Assembly (NCBI RefSeq): GCF_014648775.1 | Contig: NZ_BMRT01000008.1 | Span: 186,001-250,000 of the forward strand | DNA from: Streptomyces abikoensis | GTDB taxonomy: Bacteria > Actinomycetota > Actinomycetes > Streptomycetales > Streptomycetaceae | Length of the DNA: 64,000 nt | Direction of reading: 5' to 3' | Program-made: the position numbers and the translations under genes | In this document: piece after piece, positions 25,918 through 34,238 of the stretch | How positions within the stretch are numbered: position 1 is the first letter of the stretch | Layout of the letters: each line of letters opens with the position of its first letter | The notes under the pieces: model-generated | The model's database searches: none | The model's input: only the letters and a program-made list of their open reading frames with translations | What the model was told of the DNA's origin: nothing

Positions 25918-26469
25918 ATGGCTTTTCGGAGCAGAACGACGCACGTCTTCGCCGGGCAGGGGCGTGACCAGCCGTCGTCAGCGCTGGCCGGTTACTCCTG
26001 GGGCCTTCTGCTGCTGCGCATGATGCTCGGGATCATCATGGTCACGCACGGTACGCAGAAGCTTTTCGGGTGGTTCGACGGGGCGGGCGTCGACGGCACG
26101 GCCCAGTACTTCAAGCAGGCCGGTTATCCGGCGCCGAAGGCGATGGCCGTGATCGCCGGGCTGAGCGAGTCGCTCGGCGGGGCCGGGCTGTTCCTGGGGC
26201 TGCTCACACCGCTGGCCGCGGCGGCGGTGCTGGGAACGATGGTCAACGCGCTGGGGGTGACCTGGGAGGGCGGATTCCTGCTGCCCAGCGGGGTGGAGTT
26301 CACGCTGCTGGTGGCCGTGAGCGCGGCGGCGCTGGCGCTGACCGGGCCGGGGGCGTACGCGGTGGACCACTACCTGCCGGTGCTGCGGGCGCACCGGGTG
26401 GTGTACGGGGTGGCGGCGATCGCGTTGGCGTTGGTGGTGGGGGCGATCTTCCTGCTGATCCGGGCGTAG
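25918..26469 (+). CDS. DoxX family membrane protein
   Basis: A 183-residue protein with four hydrophobic helices. LLLRMMLGIIMVTHGTQKLFGWF is the classic DoxX opening, followed by GYPAPKAMAVIAGLSESLGGAGLFLGLLTPLAA. DoxX proteins are linked to thiol and sulfur redox balance at the membrane, often with a Dsb or thiosulfate context. I prefer the ATG at 25918, with GAAGAAGG seven bases upstream, over the GTG at 25909. Confidence 0.88.
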   Translation: MAFRSRTTHVFAGQGRDQPSSALAGYSWGLLLLRMMLGIIMVTHGTQKLFGWFDGAGVDGTAQYFKQAGYPAPKAMAVIAGLSESLGGAGLFLGLLTPLAAAAVLGTMVNALGVTWEGGFLLPSGVEFTLLVAVSAAALALTGPGAYAVDHYLPVLRAHRVVYGVAAIALALVVGAIFLLIRA

Positions 26470-26493
26470 GTCCGGGGGCGGAGCCCCCGGACC
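26469..26493. terminator. Bidirectional hairpin terminator
   Basis: An 11-bp perfect stem (ggtccgggggc / gcccccggacc) with a three-base loop lies between the convergent DoxX and hisF genes. Confidence 0.7.
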
Positions 26494-26502
26494 CACGCGC
26501 GG

Positions 26503-27258
26503 CTAGCGCACAGCGTGCCCGGCGCCCTTCAGGGCTTCCTTGACGTCGCCGATGCGCAGGTCGCCGAAGTGGAAGACCGACGCGGCCAGGACCGCGTCCG
26601 CGCCCGCCTCGACCGCCGGGGCGAAGTGCTCCAGGCGGCCCGCGCCACCGCTGGCGATGACGGGGACGGTGACGTGACGGCGCACGGCGGTGATCATCTC
26701 CGTGTCGTATCCGTCCTTGGTGCCGTCGGCGTCCATGGAGTTCAGCAGGATCTCGCCGGCGCCCAGCTCGGCGGCGCGGTGGGCCCACTCCACGGCGTCC
26801 ATGCCGGTGCCACGGCGCCCGCCGTGGGTGGTGACCTCGAAGGAGCCGGAGGCCGTGCGGCGGGCGTCCACCGACAGGACGAGGACCTGGCGGCCGAAGC
26901 GCTCGGCGATCTCGCGGATGAGCTCCGGCCGTTCGATGGCGGCGGTGTTGACGCCGACCTTGTCGGCGCCGGCGCGCAGCAGCTTGTCGACGTCCTCGGC
27001 GGTGCGGACGCCGCCGCCGACCGTCAGCGGGATGAAGACCTGCTCGGCGGTGCGGCGCACCACGTCGTAGGTGGTCTCGCGGTTGCCGGAGGAGGCCGTG
27101 ATGTCGAGGAAGGTCAGCTCGTCGGCGCCCTCCTGGCCGTAGATCCTGGCCATTTCGACGGGGTCGCCCGCGTCGCGCAGGTTCTGGAAATTGACGCCCT
27201 TGACGACCCGGCCGTTGTCCACGTCCAGGCAGGGGATGACTCGGACCGCGAGGGTCAC
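26503..27258 (-). CDS. hisF: Imidazole glycerol phosphate synthase cyclase subunit
   Basis: A 251-residue half-barrel-repeat TIM protein that uses ammonia from HisH to make IGP and AICAR. RVIPCLDVDNGRVVKGV contains the catalytic Asp of strand one. TVGGGVRT and IASGGAGRLEHF are the two phosphate-binding loops, and NSMDADGTKDGYD holds the second catalytic Asp. The GTG at 27258 overlaps the ridA stop by GTGA, so it ends the priA-ridA-hisF unit. Confidence 0.97.
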   Translation of the reverse strand: MTLAVRVIPCLDVDNGRVVKGVNFQNLRDAGDPVEMARIYGQEGADELTFLDITASSGNRETTYDVVRRTAEQVFIPLTVGGGVRTAEDVDKLLRAGADKVGVNTAAIERPELIREIAERFGRQVLVLSVDARRTASGSFEVTTHGGRRGTGMDAVEWAHRAAELGAGEILLNSMDADGTKDGYDTEMITAVRRHVTVPVIASGGAGRLEHFAPAVEAGADAVLAASVFHFGDLRIGDVKEALKGAGHAVR

Positions 27259-27659
27259 GCCGTTGCTCCTCTGAAAGCTTCTACTTCTACTTCGACCAGC
27301 ACGCGGGAGTCGACGAAGCCGGAGACCACGACCATGGTCGCGGCGGGCCGGACGGCGTCGAAGAGCTCCTTGTGGGCGCGGCCGACCGCGTCCACGTCCC
27401 GCGCGTGGGTGAGATACATCCGGGTGCGGACGACGGAGTCCGTGCCGAGGCCGAACTCCTTCAGCGCGGCGAGCGCGTTGCCGAAGGCCGTGCGGGCCTG
27501 GACATAGGGGTCGCCCTCGCCGTGGAGGACGCCGTTCACCAGCGGCATCGTCCCCGCGACGTGCACCCGGTCCCCGGCCGCGACGGCACGTGCGAAGCCG
27601 ATCTCCGCTTCCCAAGGACTGTTCGTCTGGACGTGCCGCCGGGCCGGGGTATCGCTCAT
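27255..27659 (-). CDS. RidA-family protein inside the his operon
   Basis: A 134-residue member of the YjgF/YER057c/UK114 superfamily. The fold markers are GTMPLVNG, ARTAFGNALAALKEFGL and VVRTRMYLTHARDVDAV, with Arg in TRMYLT at the ligand-binding place. Archetypal RidA hydrolyses reactive enamine or imine intermediates made by PLP enzymes. It overlaps both neighbours by four bases (ATGA with priA, GTGA with hisF), so its synthesis is tied to histidine enzymes. Which imine it would handle is unknown. Confidence 0.9.
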   Translation of the reverse strand: MSDTPARRHVQTNSPWEAEIGFARAVAAGDRVHVAGTMPLVNGVLHGEGDPYVQARTAFGNALAALKEFGLGTDSVVRTRMYLTHARDVDAVGRAHKELFDAVRPAATMVVVSGFVDSRVLVEVEVEAFRGATA

Positions 27660-28384
27660 ACGGACACTGCCTCCAGGGCCTCTTCCAAGGTGAACGCCTT
27701 GGCGTAGAGGGCCTTTCCGACGATCGCTCCTTCGACGCCCTCCGGTACCAGGGTGGCGATCGCGCGCAGATCGTCAAGAGAGGAGACGCCACCGGAGGCC
27801 ACGACCGGACGGTCGGTGACGGCGCAGACGTTCTTCAGGAGCTCCAGGTTGGGGCCCTGGAGGGTGCCGTCCTTGGCGATGTCGGTGACGACGTAGCGGG
27901 CGCAGCCCTCGGAGTCGAGGCGGGCGAGGGTCTCGTAGAGGTCGCCGCCGTCGCGGGTCCAGCCGCGGCCGCGGAGGGTGGTGCCGCGGACGTCCAGGCC
28001 GACCGCGATGCGGTCGCCGTGCTCGGCGATGACCTTGGCGACCCACTCGGGGGTCTCCAGGGCGGCGGTGCCGAGGTTGACGCGGGTGCAGCCGGTGGCG
28101 AGGGCGGCGGCGAGCGAGGCGTCGTCGCGGATGCCGCCGGACAGCTCGACCTTGATGTCCATCGAGCGGGCGACCTCGGCCACCTGCGCACGGTTGTCGC
28201 CGGTGCCGAAGGCGGCGTCCAGGTCGACGAGGTGGAGCCACTCGGCGCCCGCGCGCTGCCAGGTCTGAGCGGCGGCAAGCGGGTCGCCGTACGACGTCTC
28301 GGAGCCGGACTCGCCATGGACGAGACGGACGGCCTGACCGCCGCGGACGTCGACGGCGGGCAGGAGTTCGAGGCGGTGGGTCAT
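27656..28384 (-). CDS. priA: Bifunctional HisA/TrpF isomerase PriA
   Basis: A 242-residue TIM barrel. In Streptomyces and mycobacteria this HisA homologue, PriA, isomerises both ProFAR (histidine) and PRA (tryptophan). LLPAVDVRGGQAVRLVHGE contains the catalytic Asp, VVTDIAKDGTLQGPN the second Asp, and VELSGGIRDD and VASGGVSS the phosphate loops. There is no trpF beside the trp genes, in line with the dual role. It is 73 bases after hisH and overlaps ridA. Confidence 0.95.
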   Translation of the reverse strand: MTHRLELLPAVDVRGGQAVRLVHGESGSETSYGDPLAAAQTWQRAGAEWLHLVDLDAAFGTGDNRAQVAEVARSMDIKVELSGGIRDDASLAAALATGCTRVNLGTAALETPEWVAKVIAEHGDRIAVGLDVRGTTLRGRGWTRDGGDLYETLARLDSEGCARYVVTDIAKDGTLQGPNLELLKNVCAVTDRPVVASGGVSSLDDLRAIATLVPEGVEGAIVGKALYAKAFTLEEALEAVSV

Positions 28385-28457
28385 GAAGTGGACCTTACGG
28401 ATGAGGGAGCCGGCCGGGTGTCACGGCCGTCGGCACGGCGACGGCGGGGTGCTGCGG

Positions 28458-29099
28458 TCACAGCGTGTCCAGCCAGTTGCGGAGCAGAACCGCTCCGGCG
28501 TCGCCGGACTTCTCGGGGTGGAACTGGGTGGCCCACAGGGGGCCGTTCTCCACGGCGGCGACGAACGGCTCGCCGTGGGTGGCCCAGGTGACCTTGGGGG
28601 CGCGGATGTTGGCGTTGCCGACCTCCAGCTTCCACTCGCGCACGGCGTAGGAGTGCACGAAGTAGTAGCGGGTGTCCGCGTCGAGGCCGGCGAAGAGCGC
28701 GGAGCCCTCGGCCGGGGTGACGGTGTTCCAGCCCATGTGGGGGACGACGTCGGCCTTGAGCGGCTCGACCGTGCCGGGCCACTCGTCGAGGCCCTCGGTC
28801 TCGACGCCGTGCTCGATGCCGCGCTCGAAGAGGATCTGCATGCCGACGCAGATGCCCATGACGGGACGGCCGCCGGACAGCCGGCGTCCGACGATCCAGT
28901 CGCCGCGCGCGGAGCGCAGCCCGCGCATGCAGGCGTCGAACGCGCCGACGCCGGGGACGAGGAGCCCGTCGGCGTTCATGGCCGTGTCGAAGTCGCGGGT
29001 GATCTCCACGTCGGCGCCGACGTGGGCGAGGGCCCGCTCGGCGGAGCGGACGTTGCCGAAGCCGTAGTCGAAGACGACGACCTTCTTCGGGGTGCTCAT
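28458..29099 (-). CDS. hisH: Imidazole glycerol phosphate synthase glutaminase subunit
   Basis: A 213-residue class I glutamine amidotransferase that feeds ammonia to HisF. The nucleophile Cys is in MGICVGMQILFE, and the His and Glu of the triad are in TQFHPEKSGD. DYGFGNVRSAERAL is the normal start. Its ATG overlaps the stop of the preceding small gene as ATGA. Confidence 0.96.
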   Translation of the reverse strand: MSTPKKVVVFDYGFGNVRSAERALAHVGADVEITRDFDTAMNADGLLVPGVGAFDACMRGLRSARGDWIVGRRLSGGRPVMGICVGMQILFERGIEHGVETEGLDEWPGTVEPLKADVVPHMGWNTVTPAEGSALFAGLDADTRYYFVHSYAVREWKLEVGNANIRAPKVTWATHGEPFVAAVENGPLWATQFHPEKSGDAGAVLLRNWLDTL

Positions 29100-29263
29100 G
29101 ACCAGAGTCCTTCGATACGCAGCACGCCGGCGGCCAGGGACATGGCCGCGCCTATGCCGAGCAGCACGATCACGCCCTTGGGCATGCCCTGCTTGACGAA
29201 CGAGTAGATGCCGCCGACCAGGAACAGGCCGACGAGGATGAGCGCGGTGGAGGTGCCGTTCAC
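29096..29263 (-). CDS. Small membrane protein in the his operon
   Basis: A 55-residue protein with two hydrophobic helices (about 6-22 and 27-47) separated by FVKQGMPKG. The GTG at 29263 begins two bases after the hisB stop, with AAGGGCG inside hisB as ribosome site, and its own stop overlaps hisH by four bases. Translational coupling on both sides argues that it is real. I do not recognise a family or function. Confidence 0.8.
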   Translation of the reverse strand: MNGTSTALILVGLFLVGGIYSFVKQGMPKGVIVLLGIGAAMSLAAGVLRIEGLWS

Positions 29264-29265
29264 GG

Positions 29266-29892
29266 TCAGAGGGCGCCCTTCGTCGACGGGAGGATCCCGG
29301 CCGCGCGCGGGTCGCGCTCGCTGGCGTAGCGCAGGGCCCGGGCGAGGGCCTTGAACTGGCACTCCACGATGTGGTGGGCGTTGCGCCCGTACGGGACGTG
29401 GACGTGGAGGGCGATCTGCGCCTGGGCGACGAAGGACTCCAGGATGTGCCGGGTCATCGTCGTGTCGTACGAGCCGATCATCGGCGCCATGTTCTCGGGC
29501 TCGGTGTGCACGAGGTAGGGGCGGCCGGAGAGGTCGACGGTGACCTGGGCGAGGGACTCGTCCAGGGGCACGGTGCAGTTGCCGAAGCGGTAGATGCCCA
29601 CCTTGTCGCCGAGGGCCTGCTTGAAGGCGGCGCCCAGCGCGAGGGCGGTGTCCTCGATGGTGTGGTGGGTGTCGATGTGGAGGTCGCCGTCGGTCTTGAC
29701 GGTGAGGTCGAAGAGGCCGTGGCGGCCGAGCTGGTCGAGCATGTGGTCGAAGAAGCCGACCCCGGTCGACACGTCGACCTGCCCGGTGCCGTCGAGGTCT
29801 ATCTCGACCAGGACGGAGGTCTCCTTGGTGGTGCGCTCGACGCGGCCGACGCGCTTGGGGGCCCGGGGGTCCTCCCCCGGAAAGTTCAGCAT
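29266..29892 (-). CDS. hisB: Imidazoleglycerol-phosphate dehydratase
   Basis: A 208-residue Mn-dependent dehydratase of the seventh histidine step. GFFDHMLDQLGRHGLFD, DTHHTIEDTALALG, HILESFVAQAQIALHV and GRNAHHIVECQFKALARAL carry the repeated His and Glu metal ligands. Length fits the monofunctional actinobacterial enzyme (no phosphatase domain). The ATG at 29892 overlaps hisC by 7 bases. Confidence 0.97.
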   Translation of the reverse strand: MLNFPGEDPRAPKRVGRVERTTKETSVLVEIDLDGTGQVDVSTGVGFFDHMLDQLGRHGLFDLTVKTDGDLHIDTHHTIEDTALALGAAFKQALGDKVGIYRFGNCTVPLDESLAQVTVDLSGRPYLVHTEPENMAPMIGSYDTTMTRHILESFVAQAQIALHVHVPYGRNAHHIVECQFKALARALRYASERDPRAAGILPSTKGAL

Positions 29893-30995
29893 GTGTTGTT
29901 CTCCTTGCGAATGGCGCGGACCGCGTCCAGGAACGCGTCGTTCTCGGCCGGGGTGCCCGCGGTCACCCGCAGCCACCCCGGGACGCCGTTGTCCCGTACG
30001 AGGACCCCGTGGTCGAGGATGGCCCGCCATGCGGCGTGGCTGTCGTCGAACCGCCCGAACTGGACGAAGTTGGCGTCGGAATCGGTCACCTCGCAGCCCA
30101 TGGCGCGCAGCTCGGTGACGATGCGGTCGCGTTCGGCCTTGAGCTGTTCGACGTAGCCGAGCAGCGTGTCCGTGTGCTCCAGGGCGGCGAGCGCCGTGGC
30201 CTGGGTGACGGCCGAGAGGTGGTACGGCAGCCGGACGAGCTGGACGGCGTCGACCACGGCGGGGTGCGCGGCGAGGTAGCCGAGGCGCAGCCCGGCGGCG
30301 CCGAAGGCCTTGGACATGGTGCGGGAGACGACGAGGTGCGGGCGGCCCTCGATCAGCGGCAGCAGCGAGGGGCGGTGGCTGAACTCGCCGTACGCCTCGT
30401 CGACGACGACCAGCGACGGGCGGGCCGCCTGGGCGGCCTCGTACAGCCGCAGGACCGTCTCCTCGTCGACCGCCGTGCCCGTGGGGTTGTTCGGCGAGCA
30501 GATGAAGACGACCTCGGGCCGGTGCTCGGCGATGGCGGCCACTGCGGCGTCGACGTCGATGGTGAAATCGGCGCGCCGCGGGCCGGAGATCCAGCCGGTG
30601 CCGGTGCCCCGGGAGATCAGGGCGTGCATCGAGTACGAGGGCTCGAAGCCCATGGCCGAGCGGCCGGGTCCGCCGAAGGTCTGGAGCAGCTGCTGGAGGA
30701 CCTCGTTGGAGCCGTTGGCGGCCCAGACGTGTCCCATGGTGACCTCGTGACCCGTGGTGCGGGTGAGGTACTTGGCGAGCTCGGTGCGGAGCTCGACCGC
30801 GTCCCGGTCGGGGTAGCGGTTGAGGTGCCGGGCGGCCTCGGCGACGCGCTCGGCGATCCGGGCCACGAGGGGCTCGGGGAGGGGGTAGGGGTTCTCGTTG
30901 GTGTTCAGGCGTACGGGCACGTCGAGCTGGGGGGCGCCGTACGGGGACTTGCCGCGCAGTTCGTCCCGGATGGGGAGATCGTCGATGCCGGTCAC
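29886..30995 (-). CDS. hisC: Histidinol-phosphate aminotransferase
   Basis: A 369-residue fold-type I PLP enzyme. NENPYPLP near the N-terminus, SNEVLQQLL, FICSPNNPTGT, DEAYGEF and the PLP lysine in VSRTMSKAFGAAGLRLGY are all in place; LRVTAGTPAENDAFL carries the substrate-phosphate Arg. The GTG at 30995 overlaps the hisD stop by GTGA. Confidence 0.97.
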   Translation of the reverse strand: MTGIDDLPIRDELRGKSPYGAPQLDVPVRLNTNENPYPLPEPLVARIAERVAEAARHLNRYPDRDAVELRTELAKYLTRTTGHEVTMGHVWAANGSNEVLQQLLQTFGGPGRSAMGFEPSYSMHALISRGTGTGWISGPRRADFTIDVDAAVAAIAEHRPEVVFICSPNNPTGTAVDEETVLRLYEAAQAARPSLVVVDEAYGEFSHRPSLLPLIEGRPHLVVSRTMSKAFGAAGLRLGYLAAHPAVVDAVQLVRLPYHLSAVTQATALAALEHTDTLLGYVEQLKAERDRIVTELRAMGCEVTDSDANFVQFGRFDDSHAAWRAILDHGVLVRDNGVPGWLRVTAGTPAENDAFLDAVRAIRKENNTC

Positions 30996-32317
30996 TTGCC
31001 TTCCGGAACCTTCCAGTCGAACCTCGCCTTGACCGCCGCGCCGTGGGCGGGCAGGTCCTCGGCCTCGGCGAGCGTCACCACGTGGCCCGCGACGTCGGCC
31101 AACGCCTCGCGGGAGTAGTCCACGACGTGGATGCCGCGCAGGAAGGACTGCACGGACAGCCCGGAGGAGTGGCAGGCGCAGCCGCCGGTGGGCAGGACGT
31201 GGTTGGAGCCCGCGGCGTAGTCGCCCAGGGACACCGGGGAGTACGCGCCGACGAAGATCGCGCCGGCGTTGCGGACGCGGGCGGCCACGGCGGCGGCGTC
31301 GGCGGTCTGGATCTCCAGGTGCTCGGCGGCGTAGGCGTCCACGACCTCCAGGCCCTGCTCGATGCCGTCGACCAGCACGATGCCGGACTGGCGGCCGCCG
31401 AGCGCGGGGAGGATCCGGTCCTCCACGTGCTTGGTGGCGGCTACCTGGACCGCGAGCTCCTTCTCGACCGCGTCCGCGAGCTCCTCGGAGTCGGTGACGA
31501 GGACGGAGGCGGCCAGCGGGTCGTGCTCGGCCTGGCTGATGAGGTCGGCGGCGACGTGCGCCGGGTCGGCGGTGGCGTCGGCGAGGACGGCGATCTCGGT
31601 GGGGCCGGCCTCGGCGTCGATGCCGATGCGGCCCTTGAGCAGCCGCTTGGCGGCGGCGACCCAGATGTTGCCGGGGCCGGTGACCATGTCGGCCCGGGGG
31701 CACTCGTCGGTGCCGTAGGCGAACATGGCGACAGCCTGGGCGCCGCCGGCCGCGTACACCTCGTCGACGCCCAGCAGCGCGCAGGCGGCCAGGATCGTGG
31801 GGTGCGGCAGGCCGCCGAAGTCGGCCTGGGGCGGGGAGGCGACGGCCATGGAGCCGACGCCGGCCTCCTGGGCCGGGACGACGTTCATCACGACGGACGA
31901 GGGGTAGACGGACCGGCCGCCGGGGACGTAGAGGCCGACGCGCCGGACGGGCACCCAGCGCTCGGTGACCGTGCCGCCGGGCACGACCTGGACGGTGGTG
32001 TCGGTGCGGCGCTGCTCGCGGTGGACGAGGCGGGCGCGGCGGATGGACTCCTCCAGCGCGGCGCGCACGGCCGGGTCGAGCTCCTCCAGGGCCTTGGCGA
32101 TCGCCTCGGCGGGGACCCGCACCCGGTCGATCTTCACTCCGTCGAAGCGCTCCGCGTAGTCGATCAGGGCCGCGGTGCCGCGATGATGCACGTCGTCGCA
32201 GATGGGCCGCACCTTTTCCAGGGCGGCCTCGACGTCGAGCTCGGCACGGGGCAGCAGGTCGCGGTCGATGCCGTTCACGGGGAAGGCGTCGCCGCGCAGA
32301 TCGATTCGGGAGATCAC
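30992..32317 (-). CDS. hisD: Histidinol dehydrogenase
   Basis: A 441-residue Zn enzyme that oxidises histidinol to histidine in two steps. The signature region around GIDAEAGPTEIAVLAD and ADLISQAEHDP holds the Zn ligands, and GSNHVLPTGGCA and SVQSFLRGIHV complete the active site. The family start ISRIDLRGD fits the GTG at 32317; the open frame to 32416 is not homologous. It is the first gene of hisD-C-B-orf-H-priA-ridA-hisF. Confidence 0.96.
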   Translation of the reverse strand: MISRIDLRGDAFPVNGIDRDLLPRAELDVEAALEKVRPICDDVHHRGTAALIDYAERFDGVKIDRVRVPAEAIAKALEELDPAVRAALEESIRRARLVHREQRRTDTTVQVVPGGTVTERWVPVRRVGLYVPGGRSVYPSSVVMNVVPAQEAGVGSMAVASPPQADFGGLPHPTILAACALLGVDEVYAAGGAQAVAMFAYGTDECPRADMVTGPGNIWVAAAKRLLKGRIGIDAEAGPTEIAVLADATADPAHVAADLISQAEHDPLAASVLVTDSEELADAVEKELAVQVAATKHVEDRILPALGGRQSGIVLVDGIEQGLEVVDAYAAEHLEIQTADAAAVAARVRNAGAIFVGAYSPVSLGDYAAGSNHVLPTGGCACHSSGLSVQSFLRGIHVVDYSREALADVAGHVVTLAEAEDLPAHGAAVKARFDWKVPEGK

Positions 32318-32546
32318 GCCGTCAATTGTCTCAGACCCGTCCTGTCGCACCGCTCCCCGTACCACCCAGTGATATGCCGCCAATGAGTTGATCTTTGGCT
32401 GACGGTGGACGGACAATCGCCACTCACCGCCGGTGTTCGAACGGTCACCCGGCGGGAATGGGGCGGGTACGCGGGGCGCTTACGAACGTACGCGCGTCGC
32501 CATGGAAGACGTTCGGGCCGGAAGAGGCCGCGAGAGGGGGGAGACC

Positions 32547-34151
32547 GTGACCGAGGGAGCCGTGGGCGCACCGCCCGCCGATCTCGAGCTGACCACCGCC
32601 GAGCGGGACATGTGGGAGGCCTTCCGCAAGGGCGCCACCCTCGACCTGCGCGGCCCGCGCCCCGAGCTCAACGACCCCAGCGGGCAGCACCCCTGGGGCC
32701 CCGAGCGCACCGTCCGCGCCCGGGTCGTGGCCCTGCTGCTGCTCAGCGGGCCGCCGCCGCACCCCGGCCGGGTCGCCGCGCTCAAGCTCAACGGCGTACA
32801 GGTCACCGGCACCCTGGACCTCTCCGGCGGCACCGTCACCCCCTACGTCGAGCTCCACAACTGCCGGTTCGAACAGCAGCTGCTGCTGCCCGAGAGCACC
32901 TTCTCCACCCTCCGCCTGGTCGGCTGCGCCATCCCCCGGGTGGAAGCCGCCCGGATCCGCACCGAGGGCGATCTCCACCTGCCGCGCTGCGTCGTCCAGC
33001 ACGGCATCCGGCTGACGGACGCCCACATCGGCACGGACCTGCTGCTCAACCAGCTGGTGGTGCGCCGCGACCGGCGCGGGCTGTCCATCGCCGCCGACGG
33101 GATGACCGTGGGGCAGGACCTCCAGGCCGAGATGATGCGCTCCCACGGCGAGCTGAGCATGCGCGGCGCGACGATCGGCGCCTCGCTGAGCCTGCGCGGC
33201 TCCACCCTCAACAACCCCTTCGGCCGCCGCGCGCTCAACGCCCCGCAGCTGAAGGTCGAGCGCACCCTCTACCTGACCTCGGCGGGTCTCGGCTACGCCC
33301 GCTACACCAGCGGCGCCACTCCCCCGTTCGGCATCGCCACCTCCGTGCCCGAGCAGAACGCCCGGCAGCGGCGCTTCGAGTGCCTGGGCGGGGCGCGGTT
33401 GGACGACGGGCGGTTCGGCGACGCCGTGGACCTCAGCGAGGCCCGCTTCGTGATGGAGTCCGACCAGGAGCTGTCGCTGCGCCGGGTGCAGACGCCCGAG
33501 CTGCGCTTCCTCGGGGAGCGGCAGCAGCGCGGCCGGGTGGTGCTGTCCGGGGCGCGCGTGGTCAACCTGGTCGACCGCTTCGACAGCTGGCCCGGCCCCG
33601 GCGGGCTGGCCATGGCCGGCTTCACCTACGAGAACCTGATCCCGATGGGCTCCTTCCCCCTCGCCCGCCGCCTGGACTGGGTGGCGGCGGCCACCCCCGA
33701 GTACGCGCCGGAGCCCTACGAGCGGCTGGCGGGCGCCCTGCGCGCCAGCGGCGAGGACGCCGACGCCCGGGAGGTCCTCCTCGCCAAGCAGCGCCGCAGA
33801 CGCGAGACGCTGCCCCCGGCGGGCCGGGCCTGGGGCCACCTCCAGGACTGGACGGTGGCCTACGGCTACCGGCCGGGCCGGGCCGCCGTGTGGATGGCCG
33901 TGCTGTGGGCGATCGGCGCCTGCTACTTCTCCTACCGGCCGCTGCCGCCGGTCAAGGAGGGCGAGGGCCCGGTCTGGAACCCCGAGCTGTACTCCCTGGA
34001 CCTGCTGCTGCCCGTCATCGACCTCGGCCAGGGCACCGCGTGGCGGCCCGCCGGCGCCGCCCAGTGGGTCGTCGCGGCCCTCACCCTGCTCGGCTGGATC
34101 CTCGCCACCACGGTCGCGGCGGGCGCCTCCCGGCTGCTGCGCCGACAGTGA
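32547..34151 (+). CDS. Membrane-anchored beta-helix protein (often labelled oxidoreductase)
   Basis: A 534-residue protein. Most of it (about 70-350) is built of short strand repeats such as GTLDLSGG, PYVELHNCRF, RLVGCAIP, GDLHLPRC and LSMRGATIGASLSLRGSTL, which read as a right-handed beta-helix akin to pentapeptide or bactofilin-like folds. Two C-terminal membrane helices (about 450-470 and 505-530) anchor it. Streptomyces homologues carry the label membrane-associated oxidoreductase, but I see no cofactor site. I chose the GTG at 32547 because AGAGGGGGGA precedes it; ATG at 32502 is an alternative. It runs divergent from the his operon. Confidence 0.8.
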   Translation: MTEGAVGAPPADLELTTAERDMWEAFRKGATLDLRGPRPELNDPSGQHPWGPERTVRARVVALLLLSGPPPHPGRVAALKLNGVQVTGTLDLSGGTVTPYVELHNCRFEQQLLLPESTFSTLRLVGCAIPRVEAARIRTEGDLHLPRCVVQHGIRLTDAHIGTDLLLNQLVVRRDRRGLSIAADGMTVGQDLQAEMMRSHGELSMRGATIGASLSLRGSTLNNPFGRRALNAPQLKVERTLYLTSAGLGYARYTSGATPPFGIATSVPEQNARQRRFECLGGARLDDGRFGDAVDLSEARFVMESDQELSLRRVQTPELRFLGERQQRGRVVLSGARVVNLVDRFDSWPGPGGLAMAGFTYENLIPMGSFPLARRLDWVAAATPEYAPEPYERLAGALRASGEDADAREVLLAKQRRRRETLPPAGRAWGHLQDWTVAYGYRPGRAAVWMAVLWAIGACYFSYRPLPPVKEGEGPVWNPELYSLDLLLPVIDLGQGTAWRPAGAAQWVVAALTLLGWILATTVAAGASRLLRRQ

Positions 34152-34170
34152 GCCGGCAGTGAGCCGACGG

Positions 34171-34191
34171 CCGGGGGCGCTCCGCCCCCGG
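34171..34191 (+). terminator. Hairpin terminator
   Basis: A 9-bp perfect stem (ccgggggcg / cgcccccgg) with a three-base loop follows the beta-helix gene and precedes the next promoter. Confidence 0.6.
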
Positions 34192-34224
34192 TGAAATCCC
34201 CGCTCCACCGGGCCGCCCGGCCAT

Positions 34225-34230
34225 TAGGCT
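34225..34230 (+). promoter_or_regulatory. -10 box of leaderless promoter (Lon-N domain gene)
   Basis: TAGGCT lies eight bases before the GTG at 34239, and no ribosome binding site is present. This is the leaderless pattern also seen at trpE and at 25171. Confidence 0.6.
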
Positions 34231-34238
34231 TACGGCCC

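Noticed and set aside
31043..32386. A 447-codon plus-strand frame over hisD
   Set aside because: Shadow of hisD; no start signal and no domain.
32318..32546. Promoter pair for the his operon and the divergent beta-helix gene
   Set aside because: The gap must contain promoters, but no hexamer pair with proper spacing could be defended, so none was annotated.
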